This document shows positions 43,640-51,366 of a stretch of DNA of 51,366 nt, in pieces (position 1 is the stretch's first letter; each line of letters begins with the position of its first letter). Location: the NCBI GenBank assembly GCA_016875025.1, contig VGSH01000007.1, positions 1 through 51,366 on the forward strand. The letters are read 5' to 3'. Below the pieces are notes generated by a model. It was not told the DNA's origin and did not search any database. It saw only the letters and a program-made list of their open reading frames with translations. The stretch comes from Deltaproteobacteria bacterium (lineage in GTDB: Bacteria; Desulfobacterota; WTBG01; CAIYCZ01; CAIRTM01). The position numbers were made by a program, and so were the translations under genes.

Positions 43640-44329
43640 ATGAAAATCGTCGCCATCAACGGAAGCCCGTCCGGCATCAAGGGTACAACCGGCAAAGTCC
43701 TTGCCGCCCTGCTTGAAGCTGCAAAAAAGGAAGGAGCCGGGGTTCAGCTTTTTGAACTTGGGGCAGGCACCGTCAAACCATGTATCAGCTGCCACACCTG
43801 CCAGATACAAGGCCACTGCGTTATTGAGGATGCCTTACAGCCCATTCACAAGGCCATGCTTGAAGCCGACGGCATTGTGCTTGCAAGCCCGAACTATATT
43901 GACGATGTCAGTGCACAGCTCAAAGCCCTGCTTGACCGCAGTTTCAGCATGTATCATTGCCAGATGCTCAACGGTAAATACGGTGCCTGCGTTGTGGCCT
44001 CAGGCGGGCCGCGCTATGAACGGGTCGTAGACTATCTTATGGATAAGATCGGCAATATCGGCTGCTGGAAAGTCGGCAGCATGGTTGCTGCCGGCGGCCT
44101 TATTCACGATCCTGAGTATGCGCCTGCCATAGAAGCGGAAGCCCGGGAACTCGGCGCCAAACTTGCCCGTGCAATCGCTACGCGGGCCGTTTTCCCCGAA
44201 CAGATTGACGCACGCCATGACACCTTCGAGGTCATGCGCTGGCTGGTTGCAAGCCAGAAGGAGGCGTGGCCTTTTGAATACGACTACTGGCAGACACACT
44301 GGAAGGACACGGTCATCAAGCCTGAATAG
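43640..44329 (+). CDS. flavodoxin-family NAD(P)H:FMN reductase-like protein
   Basis: A 229-residue flavoprotein of the COG0655 type. The phosphate loop is NGSPSGIKGTTGKV at residues 7-20, a cysteine pair CISCHTCQ lies near 53-60 with another cysteine in GHCVIEDAL, and SPNYIDDVSAQLKALLDRS near 83-101 and VASGGPRYERVVDY continue the fold. The CxxCxxC-like set is common in anaerobic reductases. ATG at 43640 has AAGGAG upstream. It is divergent from arsR across a 208-base gap. ArsH enzymes are in the same superfamily, so a link to arsenicals is possible but the sequence is not typical ArsH. Confidence 0.85.
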   Translation: MKIVAINGSPSGIKGTTGKVLAALLEAAKKEGAGVQLFELGAGTVKPCISCHTCQIQGHCVIEDALQPIHKAMLEADGIVLASPNYIDDVSAQLKALLDRSFSMYHCQMLNGKYGACVVASGGPRYERVVDYLMDKIGNIGCWKVGSMVAAGGLIHDPEYAPAIEAEARELGAKLARAIATRAVFPEQIDARHDTFEVMRWLVASQKEAWPFEYDYWQTHWKDTVIKPE

Positions 44330-44386
44330 CAATGAGCGCCGACCGGGCTGCGGTTCGTACACAGCCTGAGTACCCCCTGCTTGTAT

Positions 44387-45238
44387 TCAGTTTCCCGCAA
44401 GCCACAGAAGCGAATGCGCACCCCCGCCTTCACGCCCCAGGCGCTCCTGCAGCACCGGCACCACACTGCGCAGCTCATCATCGACCTGCCACGGCGGATT
44501 GACGATCAGCATGCCGCAGCCGTTCAGACGTTCGGGCTGCATGTCCGGATACACCAGCAGCTCAAGGGCAAGCATGCGCCCGATGCCCGCCCTGCGGCAG
44601 TCATCGTAAAAAACCTCAACCGGCCTGCGGGCTTTTACGGGGAACCAGACCGCGTATACTCCCGTTGAAAATCGCCCCAGGGCTTCAGCTATCCCGTTAA
44701 CTACCAGCTCGAATTCATTCTCAACTTCAAAGGCAGGGTCGATCAGGATCAGAGCCCGTCGCTCACGCGGAGGCAAAAATGCTTTCAGCGCACTGTAGGC
44801 ATCCAGGTGATGCACGCTTACCTGCCGGTCGCCGGCAAATGTGCTCCGCAGGGTCTGAACGTCCTCGGAATGCAGTTCTGAGAGTACAAGCCTGTCATTG
44901 GAGCGGAGAAAGTGCCGCACGATCCAGGGCGACCCCGGATACCAGCCGGGGTTTTCCACGTCTTCGGGCCGGCAGCCGCACTGCCGAACCGCAGCACGAT
45001 ATGGCTCAAAAATTTCCGGCAGAGTGCTCCCCTTGAGAAGGGCAGCGATCCCGCTTCTGAACTCGCCGGTTTTCCAGGCCTCTTCCGATGCAAGATTATA
45101 CTTCCCGATTCCCGCATGCGTATCCAGCACGCACAGGGGCGTATCCTTGAGCATGAGCCTTTTCAGCAGCACCGTCAGCACAACGTGCTTCATAACATCG
45201 CCGAAATTGCCGGCATGGTATATGTGGCGGTAGTTCAT
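44387..45238 (-). CDS. rlmJ: 23S rRNA (adenine-2030-N6) methyltransferase RlmJ
   Basis: A 283-residue methyltransferase. MNYRHIYHAGNFGDVMKHVVL is the diagnostic RlmJ N-terminus, DTHAGIGKYNL (about 39-49) the SAM-binding loop, ALILIDPAFEVENE carries the catalytic DPxF-type motif, and IVNPPWQVD lies near the end. Length matches E. coli RlmJ (280). ATG at 45238. It is a single gene, convergent with the flavodoxin-family gene. Confidence 0.95.
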   Translation of the reverse strand: MNYRHIYHAGNFGDVMKHVVLTVLLKRLMLKDTPLCVLDTHAGIGKYNLASEEAWKTGEFRSGIAALLKGSTLPEIFEPYRAAVRQCGCRPEDVENPGWYPGSPWIVRHFLRSNDRLVLSELHSEDVQTLRSTFAGDRQVSVHHLDAYSALKAFLPPRERRALILIDPAFEVENEFELVVNGIAEALGRFSTGVYAVWFPVKARRPVEVFYDDCRRAGIGRMLALELLVYPDMQPERLNGCGMLIVNPPWQVDDELRSVVPVLQERLGREGGGAHSLLWLAGN

Positions 45239-45374
45239 AGCCTCGCTGTTATCTCACAAATCAGCCTGCCGGTCAAACAGCCAGGCACGAGATAGCGTCA
45301 ATGACGTATTGACAAATATGTAAACCACACATATCCTTGCACTTCCGCTGACACATCCACACAAAGGGCATCGT

Positions 45375-46166
45375 ATGCATACACGCAAAAAATCTGCCAG
45401 CTGCTTTGATGACTGCCGTTTCTTCCTGAAGGACACCATCCGGCAGAGAATAGACTTCTACCGGACCGGGCAGAACCTTGGCGAGCCGGCTCCGCCACTG
45501 CAAAAGCCCTGCCCTGCCGATTCCATCCTGACGGCCCTGCCGGACGGCCGCGAATGCCTGAAGCATCTGTGCCGGATGAGCTTTGCCGATTCGGTAACAC
45601 GGCGCGTAAGCATGCGCTCGTTCAGCGCAGCGGCGCTCAGCTGTGAGGAACTCTCCGCCCTGTTGTGGGCCTCGCAGGGCGTGCGCGAAGTGATCAGCCC
45701 GGAGTGCGCGCTTCGCACCGTGCCCTCGGCCGGCGCGCGCCATGCCTTTGAAACCTATAGTGCGGTCAACAGGGTTGCGGGCATTGACCCGGGCCTGTAC
45801 CGCTATCTGCCCTTTGATGGAAAACTCGCGCTGCTTTTTACCGATGAGGAAATCGGAAACCGGGCAGCCGCAGCCTGCCTCGGACAGGGCTTTGTGGCGA
45901 CGGCTGCTGCGACCTTTTTCTGGACAACGATACCGGCACGCATGGAGTGGCGCTATGACCGCGCAGCGCACAAGGTCATCGCCATCGACGCCGGCCATGT
46001 CGGACAGAACATCTACCTTGCGGCAACCGCGCTCGGAGCGGGCGCATGCGCCATCGCAGCCTACGACCAGGACGCGTGCGACAGGCTTCTCGGCGTGGAC
46101 GGTGAGGAAGAATTCACGATTTATATCGCGGCAGTCGGTAAACGCCGCCAGGGCAACGAACCATAG
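45375..46166 (+). CDS. SagB-type nitroreductase-family oxidoreductase
   Basis: A 263-residue FMN enzyme. The C-terminal two thirds are SagB-like: RRVSMRSFSAAALSCEELSALLWASQGV near 75-102, TVPSAGARHAFETY near 115-128, and GHVGQNIYLAATALGAGACAIAAYD near 200-224. SagB domains oxidise azolines in peptide toxins, but standalone enzymes of this kind also act on other substrates. No peptide precursor, cyclodehydratase or YcaO gene is nearby. The first 70 residues are unusual and unrecognised. An antisense frame of 341 codons is only a shadow of it. Confidence 0.85.
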   Translation: MHTRKKSASCFDDCRFFLKDTIRQRIDFYRTGQNLGEPAPPLQKPCPADSILTALPDGRECLKHLCRMSFADSVTRRVSMRSFSAAALSCEELSALLWASQGVREVISPECALRTVPSAGARHAFETYSAVNRVAGIDPGLYRYLPFDGKLALLFTDEEIGNRAAAACLGQGFVATAAATFFWTTIPARMEWRYDRAAHKVIAIDAGHVGQNIYLAATALGAGACAIAAYDQDACDRLLGVDGEEEFTIYIAAVGKRRQGNEP

Positions 46167-46237
46167 CTGCGGTTCGTGCATGAAATCACCACAGCCGACA
46201 GAACTCCTCCTGCGGTTATTAAAGCATTTATCTAAAT

Positions 46238-46298
46238 AGTATAGCCTGCAATACAACACCGTCCGTTCGCACTGAGACTGTCGAAAGGTTGAACGCAC
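46238..46298 (+). repeat. dispersed hairpin repeat, copy 3
   Basis: Contains TATAGCCTG, then ACACCGTCCGTTCGCA, CTGAGACTGTC and GAACGCAC. Arms GTCCGTTC (46261-46268) and GAACGCAC (46291-46298) pair with one mismatch. Similarity to copy 2 extends upstream (AAGCATTTAT here, TAGCATTTAT there). It lies between convergent genes. Confidence 0.78.
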
Positions 46299-46366
46299 GG
46301 TGCAGAGCAGTGGGAAAAATGTTTAAAACACTCAGCCCCTGCGGCGACCTCACAACCACGCATATC

Positions 46367-47617
46367 TCAACGATTCCCATCGTCACCATCAAACCGCAGG
46401 AAAAAAATCATCAGCATGCCCGGAATCGTCAATGCCGTTACGAGTGTGAAAAAACCGGTATAGCCGAGCCGCTGCTGCAGATACCCGCTCAGCATGCCGG
46501 GGACCATCATACCCAGCGCCATCAGGCCCGTTGATATCGCAAAATGCGAAGTCTTGTAGGGCTCGCGGGCAATGCACATAAGATATACGCTGAAAGCGGT
46601 AAATCCCAGGCCGTAGCCGAACTGCTCGCAGGATACCAGGATATACACCAGCCAGGATTCGGGGCGCGCGACAGACATGTAGATATAGACGAGATCGGGC
46701 GCATTGAGCATGATGGCCATGGGCCAGATGCAGCGCCTGAGTCCGAAGCGCGCGATCAGCCAGCCGCCCAGAAGCCCGCCGACCGTCAGGCTCAGCATGC
46801 CGGCGGTGCCATAGACGTACCCGACGGTCTCCGTGCTCAGGCCCAGACCGCCCTGCGCAGCGTCATCAAGCAGAAACGGAGCGGCCATTTTTACAAGCAT
46901 GGCCTCACCCAGGCGGTAGAGCAGGATGAAAAGAACGATGCGCGCGATGCCGGGCTGAGTAAAATAGGTTGCAAAAGCACCGGAGAAATGCCTTCGCTGC
47001 GCACCCGCCTCAGCGCAGAGATCAGAGCCGGGCCGCGGCAGGGTGAGTTGATGCAGCAGGCAGGCCGCGCTGAAAACAAAGGCCGGAATAAACATGGTCA
47101 GCATCCAGCTGAACGGAATGCTGCCGGTTCTCTGTTCGAGGCCTCCGGCCCACACCACCAGCAATCCCTGACCGGACAGTAGCGCAAGGCGGTAAAACAG
47201 GGACCGCACGCCGATAAAAAAGGCCTGCTGACGCTTGTCAAGCGCCAGCATGTAGTATCCGTCAACGGCAATATCATGCGTGGCCGAAACAAAGGCAATC
47301 GCGACAAAGGCCGCCAGGGTCAGCGGAACAAACAGCGGCGACTTGATGCTGAGCGCCAGCAGTGCGAACAGCAGTGCCATAACAAGCTGCGTGCAGATGA
47401 TCCAGCGGCGCCGCGTTGCGCGCACATCAACCACCGGGCTCCAGAACATCTTAAGGACCCAGGGCAGATATAAAATACTTGTCAGCCCGATAAACTCGTT
47501 GGACATGCCCATGCGCTTGTACATGATCACGGACACGGTATTGACGATAATGTAGGGCAGACCTTCAGCAAAATACAGCGTGGGGACATAGAGCCAGGGC
47601 AGGCGTGATCGCTTCAT
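46367..47617 (-). CDS. AmpG-like major facilitator transporter
   Basis: A 416-residue MFS protein with about 12 helices. LYFAEGLPYIIVNTVSVIMYKRMGMS near 16-41 and SATHDIAVDGYYM near 110-122 are the signatures of AmpG-type muropeptide permeases. It could recycle anhydromuropeptides, though no ampD, nagZ or ampR gene is nearby. ATG at 47617 has GAGGA about 8 bases upstream. Transcription runs toward the SagB-like gene. Confidence 0.9.
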   Translation of the reverse strand: MKRSRLPWLYVPTLYFAEGLPYIIVNTVSVIMYKRMGMSNEFIGLTSILYLPWVLKMFWSPVVDVRATRRRWIICTQLVMALLFALLALSIKSPLFVPLTLAAFVAIAFVSATHDIAVDGYYMLALDKRQQAFFIGVRSLFYRLALLSGQGLLVVWAGGLEQRTGSIPFSWMLTMFIPAFVFSAACLLHQLTLPRPGSDLCAEAGAQRRHFSGAFATYFTQPGIARIVLFILLYRLGEAMLVKMAAPFLLDDAAQGGLGLSTETVGYVYGTAGMLSLTVGGLLGGWLIARFGLRRCIWPMAIMLNAPDLVYIYMSVARPESWLVYILVSCEQFGYGLGFTAFSVYLMCIAREPYKTSHFAISTGLMALGMMVPGMLSGYLQQRLGYTGFFTLVTALTIPGMLMIFFLRFDGDDGNR

Positions 47618-47760
47618 ACGGATTTCCTCAGCATATACATCAGTCCACTACATCGCTCAGGCACAGATCAAACAAAGGCGGGCGCTCCGCAGATATAACA
47701 TGTTTAGCGCTGATCGTGAAAAGGATAATTCCGCCGCGCAGTGTATCATTCGATATCGCT
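47618..47760. other. gap before MITE-like element
   Basis: No gene is seen between the AmpG-like start and the MITE-like element. With the element and the 146 bases after it, it makes a 575-base stretch without genes. The last nine bases, GATATCGCT (47752-47760), partly match GGTATAGCT after the element. Confidence 0.5.
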
Positions 47761-48046
47761 TAGTAGTGTCCAAAATATTTTAGAACAGGCCCTCTGGCCG
47801 GGGCCGTGCCGTCCCATCCGGCAGTTTGTGCACTGCCGATGCAACGGCACGTCCTGTAACATTCATTGTATACACGGCCCGGGCGCACTACTGTATAGAA
47901 CAATCGCGGGGGCGTGCCTGGCCCGTTTGAAATATTCCGGCACACGGGCCGAACATGCAATGAGGTCTTCTTTGCCGGATGGGACGGCACGGCCCCGGCC
48001 AGAGGGCCTTCAGCAGCGATCGAATAATTTATGTTGGACAAATCTG
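47761..48046 (+). mobile_element. 286-bp MITE-like element with 37-bp internal inverted repeat
   Basis: Ends TAGTAGTGTCCAAAATA and GTTGGACAAATCTG match the 82-bp element at 13349..13430, including the shared inner sequence CTTCAGCAGCGATCGAATAA. In place of its short GC core it has perfect 37-bp inverted arms (47787..47823 and 47973..48009) around 149 bases of unique DNA. Flanks GATATCGCT and GGTATAGCT agree at 7 of 9 positions, as an old target duplication would. No gene inside. The IS4-family transposase at 21307 recognises similar ends and could have moved it. Confidence 0.8.
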
Positions 48047-48192
48047 GGTATAGCTATCGGAATCGGTATCGGCTCTTCAAACACCTTCGCAAGCGATCCC
48101 GGTACCGTTAAATCTCAACATCATCATCCCCTATTGCCAAAACGCGGCCGTTGTACTACATAGTATAGGTATACATGCTGAGGAGTGAAAAC

Positions 48193-49038
48193 TTGCGAAC
48201 ATCTACCATTGCAGGATCATGGTATCCGGGGGACCGGCACAAGCTGAGCGCACTGGTTGAAGGCCTGCTGCGGCAGGCGAATGTGCCCAAGCTGCAGGGC
48301 CGGATCTTCGGCCTTATTGCGCCGCATGCCGGCATTCAATTCTCAGGCGAGGCTGCGGCCTGCGCCTACGGGGTGCTGCGCGGCAGCGGCGTCAAGCGCG
48401 TCATTCTTATCGGACCCTCGCACTATCACGGCTTTCGCGGGCTTGCCGTATCCGGCGTTACGGCCTATGAAACCCCTCTGGGACGCATTCCGGTCGACCG
48501 TGCCGGCGCAGATGCACTCACAAAGCACCTGCTGTTTCAGGGGCCGCGCGCTGCCGAGCTGCCTGAACATTCGCTTGAAATGCACCTGCCCTTTCTCCAG
48601 ACCGTTGCGCCCGCATGTGAGCTGCTGCCGATTGTGGCCGGTCATCTGACACCGGATCAGTGTGTTGAAGCTGCCCGTGAAATTTCAGCCCTGCTTGACA
48701 CCTGTACCGTTATTGCGGCAAGCTCGGACTTTACCCACTACGGCCGCCGCTTCGGCTATATGCCTTTTTACAAAAATGTACGCGACAACCTGCGAACGCT
48801 CGACACCGGCGCCATTGACCATATCCTGGCAAAGGACTGCAGCGCGTTTCTGAACTATGTCGCTGAAACCGGGGCAACCATCTGCGGCGCAACCCCTATT
48901 GCGCTGCTGCTGAACATGCTGCCGCCATCCTGCCGGGGCTCGCTTCTGAGCTATTACACCTCAGGTGACATCCTGGGCGACTACACCGATACGGTCAGTT
49001 ATGCTTCGATTGTTTTTATGGATGAAAAAACCGCCTGA
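48193..49038 (+). CDS. MEMO1 family protein (AmmeMemoRadiSam protein B)
   Basis: A 281-residue protein starting MRTSTIAGSWYPG when read from TTG 48193, the start I prefer because GAGGAG lies 8 bases before it and relatives begin this way; ATG 48175 would add six residues. Family marks: LIAPHAGIQFSGEAAACAYG near 36-55, GPSHYHGFRGLAV, EHSLEMHLPFLQ near 125-136 and ASSDFTHYGRRFGY near 178-191. Histidines in these motifs suggest metal binding, related to the class III dioxygenase fold. Its usual partner AMMECR1 is at 33959..34522. The third partner, a specific radical SAM enzyme, is not in the window. Confidence 0.92.
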   Translation: MRTSTIAGSWYPGDRHKLSALVEGLLRQANVPKLQGRIFGLIAPHAGIQFSGEAAACAYGVLRGSGVKRVILIGPSHYHGFRGLAVSGVTAYETPLGRIPVDRAGADALTKHLLFQGPRAAELPEHSLEMHLPFLQTVAPACELLPIVAGHLTPDQCVEAAREISALLDTCTVIAASSDFTHYGRRFGYMPFYKNVRDNLRTLDTGAIDHILAKDCSAFLNYVAETGATICGATPIALLLNMLPPSCRGSLLSYYTSGDILGDYTDTVSYASIVFMDEKTA

Positions 49039-49047
49039 GGAAGGCGG
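49025..49047 (-). terminator. Rho-independent terminator of trpS
   Basis: Minus strand CCGCCT (49047-49042), 5-base loop, AGGCGG (49036-49031), then six T residues (49030-49025). It overlaps the last codons of the convergent MEMO1 gene. Confidence 0.85.
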
Positions 49048-49085
49048 CTGTTGTTCTGAAGAAATCCGCTGTTAAAAAATGTATC

Positions 49086-50072
49086 CTACTCACCGGGCAG
49101 CCCCATCTTTGCCCGCACATCCTGCATGAGCGGCGCTGCAAGGGCCCTGCATTTTTCAGCGCCCTGTCTCAAAACTCCGCGCACATAGCCTGGATTGCGC
49201 TCACCCTCGGCAGCGCGCGCCTGAATCGGGGCAAGCTCGCGCATGATGTTCTCATGCAGCATTTTCTTGCAGTCAATACAGCCGATTTCAGCGCTGCGGC
49301 ACTGCACATTAACCACAGCAATCGTTTCGGCAGGCGAAAACGCCTTGTGCATGGTGTAGAGATTACAGATATCGGGATTGCCCGGGTCTGTGCGCCGGAT
49401 GCGGTTCTCATCGGTTGTAGCCGTGCGCAGCTTCTCCCAGATCGCCTCGGGCGGCTCGAGAATGCCGATTTCATTACCCAGCGACTTTGACATTTTGGTC
49501 TTGCCGTCGGTGCCCATGATGCGCGGGGTCTGCGACAGCAGCCAGTCGGGTTCCGGAAACGTCTCGCCAAAGCGGCTGTTAAAGCGGCGGGCCGTGCGGC
49601 GCGTCAACTCAATATGCTGCACCTGGTCCTCGCCCACCGGCACGATCTGGGCGCGATAGAGCAGAATGTCGGCCGCCTGCAGCAGCGGATAGGTCAAAAG
49701 GCCGGCATTGATATTGTCGCGGTGCTGCTGGGACTTGTCCTTGAACTGCGTCATGCGCTCCAGATCGCCGATCGGGGTCAGGCAGTTGAAAATCCAGGCA
49801 AGCTCGGTATGCTCCCTGACATGCGACTGCACGAACAGGGTGCAGCACTCGGGCGTTGTTCCGCAGGCGATCAGCGTGTTGGCCGCCCGCAGAATGCCCT
49901 GCTGAAAGGCCTCCGGGTCCTGCTGAACCGTAATGGCGTGATAATCGACCACGCAGAAAATGCAGTCATACTCTTTCGTCAGGGTGACCCAGTTCTTGAT
50001 CGCCCCCACGTAATTGCCCAGATGAATGATACCGGTCGGCTGAATGCCGCTGAATACACGTTTGCGTTCCAT
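49086..50072 (-). CDS. trpS: tryptophanyl-tRNA synthetase
   Basis: A 328-residue class I synthetase. FSGIQPTGIIHLGNYVGAI near residues 8-26 holds the HIGH-type motif (HLGN), YPLLQAADILLYRAQIVPVGEDQVQHIELTR the tryptophan pocket region, and KTKMSKSLGN near 193-202 the KMSKS loop. Length is normal for bacterial TrpRS. ATG at 50072. It is followed by the terminator at 49025..49047 and lies 28 bases downstream of the tRNA-Sec gene on the same strand, so the two may share a transcript. Confidence 0.96.
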   Translation of the reverse strand: MERKRVFSGIQPTGIIHLGNYVGAIKNWVTLTKEYDCIFCVVDYHAITVQQDPEAFQQGILRAANTLIACGTTPECCTLFVQSHVREHTELAWIFNCLTPIGDLERMTQFKDKSQQHRDNINAGLLTYPLLQAADILLYRAQIVPVGEDQVQHIELTRRTARRFNSRFGETFPEPDWLLSQTPRIMGTDGKTKMSKSLGNEIGILEPPEAIWEKLRTATTDENRIRRTDPGNPDICNLYTMHKAFSPAETIAVVNVQCRSAEIGCIDCKKMLHENIMRELAPIQARAAEGERNPGYVRGVLRQGAEKCRALAAPLMQDVRAKMGLPGE

Positions 50073-50100
50073 GCTGTATCGCTGCTTTCAAATAAAAAAA

Positions 50101-50198
50101 TGGCGGAAGTGCATGGGAATCGAACCCACCGAAGACGCTTCTCACGCCTTCCACTGGATTTGAAGTCCAGGAGGCCCACCAGTGACCTTTCCACTTCC
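50101..50198 (-). tRNA. selC: tRNA-Sec (anticodon UCA)
   Basis: A 98-nt selenocysteine tRNA. It has a long acceptor stem (GGAAGTG at the 5' end with CACTTCC), an anticodon arm CTGGACTTCAAATCCAG with anticodon TCA (50161-50163), a very long variable arm (AAGGCGTGAGAAGCGTCTT region), a T arm GGTGGGTTCGATTCCCATG, discriminator G and encoded CCA (50101-50103). It shows that the organism reads UGA as selenocysteine in some genes. No selA, selB or clear selenoprotein gene lies in this window. Confidence 0.96.
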
Positions 50199-50215
50199 AC
50201 TGTGATAACTGCAGT

Positions 50216-50244
50216 ACTATACTGTGTTTTATGCGGACAGTCAA
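50216..50244 (-). promoter_or_regulatory. selC promoter
   Basis: Minus strand TTGACT (50244-50239), 17-base spacer, TATAGT (50221-50216). Start of transcription near 50209 is about 11 bases before the mature tRNA 5' end. Confidence 0.78.
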
Positions 50245-50274
50245 TTGTGCTTTTAACACAACACATGATTCTCA

Positions 50275-50303
50275 TTGACACTGAGGCCTGCCTTTGCTAC
50301 CGT
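50275..50303 (+). promoter_or_regulatory. possible asnS promoter, near-leaderless
   Basis: Plus strand TTGACA (50275-50280), 17-base spacer, TACCGT (50298-50303). The asnS ATG at 50312 is only 8 bases beyond the -10 box, so this would give a message with almost no leader. No ribosome site is visible before the ATG. Confidence 0.45.
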
Positions 50304-50311
50304 GTTCCCCC

Positions 50312-51366
50312 ATGAAAACGCAGCATACACGCATACATGAAGTCCTTACGCACGGACAGCCCGGCCAGGAGATTACCGTCAAGGGCTGGGTGCGCTCACG
50401 TCGCGGCAACAAGCAGGTGCAGTTTATCGCGCTCAATGACGGCTCCTGTCTGGCAACCATTCAGGTTGTCGTTGACCTGCAGACAATCGAGGCGGATGCA
50501 CTGCGCGCCGTCACAACAGGAGCCTGCATCCGCGCGACCGGGCTGCTGGTTGCATCGCCCGCCAAAGGCCAGAGCGTTGAAATCCAGGCCCGCGAGCTTG
50601 AGATTTACGGCAGTGCCGACCCCGAGGCCTACCCGCTGCAGAAAAAAGGCCACTCACTTGAGTTCCTGCGCGAAATCGCCCATTTGCGGCCGCGCACCAA
50701 CACGTTCGGCGCTGTGCTGCGCGTGCGCAATGCCATGGCCTTTGCCATCCACCGTTTTTTCCAGCAGCGCGGATTCGTGTACCTGCACACCCCGATCATT
50801 ACCGGATCAGACTGCGAAGGCGCAGGTGAAATGTTTCGCGTTACAACGCTTGATGCAAAAGAACCACCCACCAACGAACAGGGTGCGGTCGACTATGAGC
50901 AGGATTTTTTCGGACGCGAAACCGCGCTGACCGTCTCCGGCCAGCTCGAGGGCGAACTCGGCGCGCTGGCTCTTGGCCTTGTCTATACATTCGGCCCGAC
51001 CTTCAGGGCTGAAAACTCCAACACTGCCCGGCACCTGGCCGAATTCTGGATGATTGAGCCTGAAATGGCCTTTTATGAACTCACCGATACCATGGACCTT
51101 GCTGAAGATTTCCTCAAGTTTCTTGTACAGACCGCGCTGGATGAGTGCAGCGCTGACCTGGAATTTTTGAGCTCCCATTACGATAAAGACCTCTTTGAGC
51201 GCCTGCGCTCAACCATCGGCAGTGCCTTTGAACGCCTTTCCTATGGAGAAGCACTTGACATCCTTGAAAAGTCAACAAAAAAGTTTGAATTTCCAATTAG
51301 TTGGGGTGGCGATCTTCAAGCTGAGCATGAACGCTACCTCGTTGAGGAATGCTTCAAACGCCCGGT
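50312..51366 (+). CDS. asnS: asparaginyl-tRNA synthetase, cut by window edge
   Basis: The first 351 codons of a class IIb synthetase, still open at the right edge. Residues 10-105 are the OB-fold anticodon-binding domain ([24 protein letters not shown]). Motif 2 is [26 protein letters not shown] near residues 229-254, and the AsnRS-type flipping region is [19 protein letters not shown] near 160-178. The exact [14 protein letters not shown] string separates it from AspRS. Start ATG 50312 gives [12 protein letters not shown]. It is divergent from selC and trpS. The KMSKS-free class II motif 3 lies outside the window. Confidence 0.95.
   Translation, partial: MKTQHTRIHEVLTHGQPGQEITVKGWVRSRRGNKQVQFIALNDGSCLATIQVVVDLQTIEADALRAVTTGACIRATGLLVASPAKGQSVEIQARELEIYGSADPEAYPLQKKGHSLEFLREIAHLRPRTNTFGAVLRVRNAMAFAIHRFFQQRGFVYLHTPIITGSDCEGAGEMFRVTTLDAKEPPTNEQGAVDYEQDFFGRETALTVSGQLEGELGALALGLVYTFGPTFRAENSNTARHLAEFWMIEPEMAFYELTDTMDLAEDFLKFLVQTALDECSADLEFLSSHYDKDLFERLRSTIGSAFERLSYGEALDILEKSTKKFEFPISWGGDLQAEHERYLVEECFKRP

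Noticed and set aside
45273-46298. Minus-strand frame of 341 codons opposite the SagB-like gene
   Set aside because: The plus strand carries nitroreductase/SagB motifs; the minus product is featureless.
1-51366. CRISPR array
   Set aside because: No regularly spaced direct repeats of 24-40 bases were seen; repeats found are hairpins or mobile-element ends.

Overview
This window reads as chromosomal DNA of an anaerobic or facultatively anaerobic bacterium of moderate-to-high GC. The signs are a selenocysteine tRNA, two heterodisulfide-reductase/glycolate-oxidase-type iron-sulfur proteins, a ferredoxin-tailed aldo/keto reductase, two radical SAM enzymes, a broken rubredoxin-type gene and a chain of FAD-linked oxidases. 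A Desulfobacterota (deltaproteobacterial) relative is my best guess, but no rRNA or other taxonomic marker gene settles it. All assignments come from reading sequences by eye; no database search was possible.

Layout, left to right. 0.5-1.2 kb: fluoride channel crcB with a DUF190 partner. 1.5-10.7 kb: a minus-strand catabolic cluster of four FAD-binding oxidases, one GlcF/HdrD-like Fe-S protein, an amidohydrolase and a small SCP2-like protein. It has a good promoter next to an 18-bp palindrome, an internal terminator and a final terminator. 10.7-13.3 kb: an AI-2E-family membrane protein and a zinc-ribbon/SPOR protein with a short MITE-like element just upstream. 13.5-21.1 kb: a tightly packed minus-strand run of eight genes: glutamine-amidotransferase-like protein, HdrE-like and HdrD-like subunits, ABC permease and ATPase, then a radical SAM protein, an acetyltransferase and an AIR-synthase-like protein that resemble the core of the Nit1C (cyanide-assimilation) cluster without its nitrilase. 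21.2-22.5 kb: an intact IS4-family element sitting between that run and what looks like its original promoter. 22.5-25.8 kb: gene-poor, repeat-rich DNA with a tiny Lys-rich gene, a frameshifted rubredoxin-type gene and an aldo/keto reductase. 25.8-27.1 kb: a sigma-70 family factor. 27.4-33.8 kb: a Yej/Dpp-like peptide ABC transporter operon with hairpin repeats in both of its internal gaps. 34-38 kb: AMMECR1, YgiQ-type radical SAM, an unusual MutY-like glycosylase and a cupin. 38-43.5 kb: an arsenic operon (arsR, acr3, arsC, arsP-like permease, thioredoxin-like gene, arsEFG-like genes) with two breaks of reading frame, plus a divergent flavodoxin-family reductase. 44-51 kb: rlmJ, a SagB-type nitroreductase, an AmpG-like transporter, a second and larger MITE-like element, MEMO1, trpS, selC (tRNA-Sec) and the start of asnS.

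How the parts work together. The four oxidases and Fe-S protein probably pass electrons from an organic hydroxy-acid or aromatic substrate to the respiratory chain, as GlcDEF does; the substrate cannot be read from sequence. The eight-gene run couples uptake, a membrane redox module and small-molecule chemistry; this is the most likely place for an undescribed pathway. The arsenic operon combines inorganic arsenate/arsenite resistance with genes like those used against aromatic arsenicals. Mobile DNA with shared ends and 9-bp target duplications (one IS, two short non-autonomous relatives) and several hairpin repeat families shape the gaps between genes.
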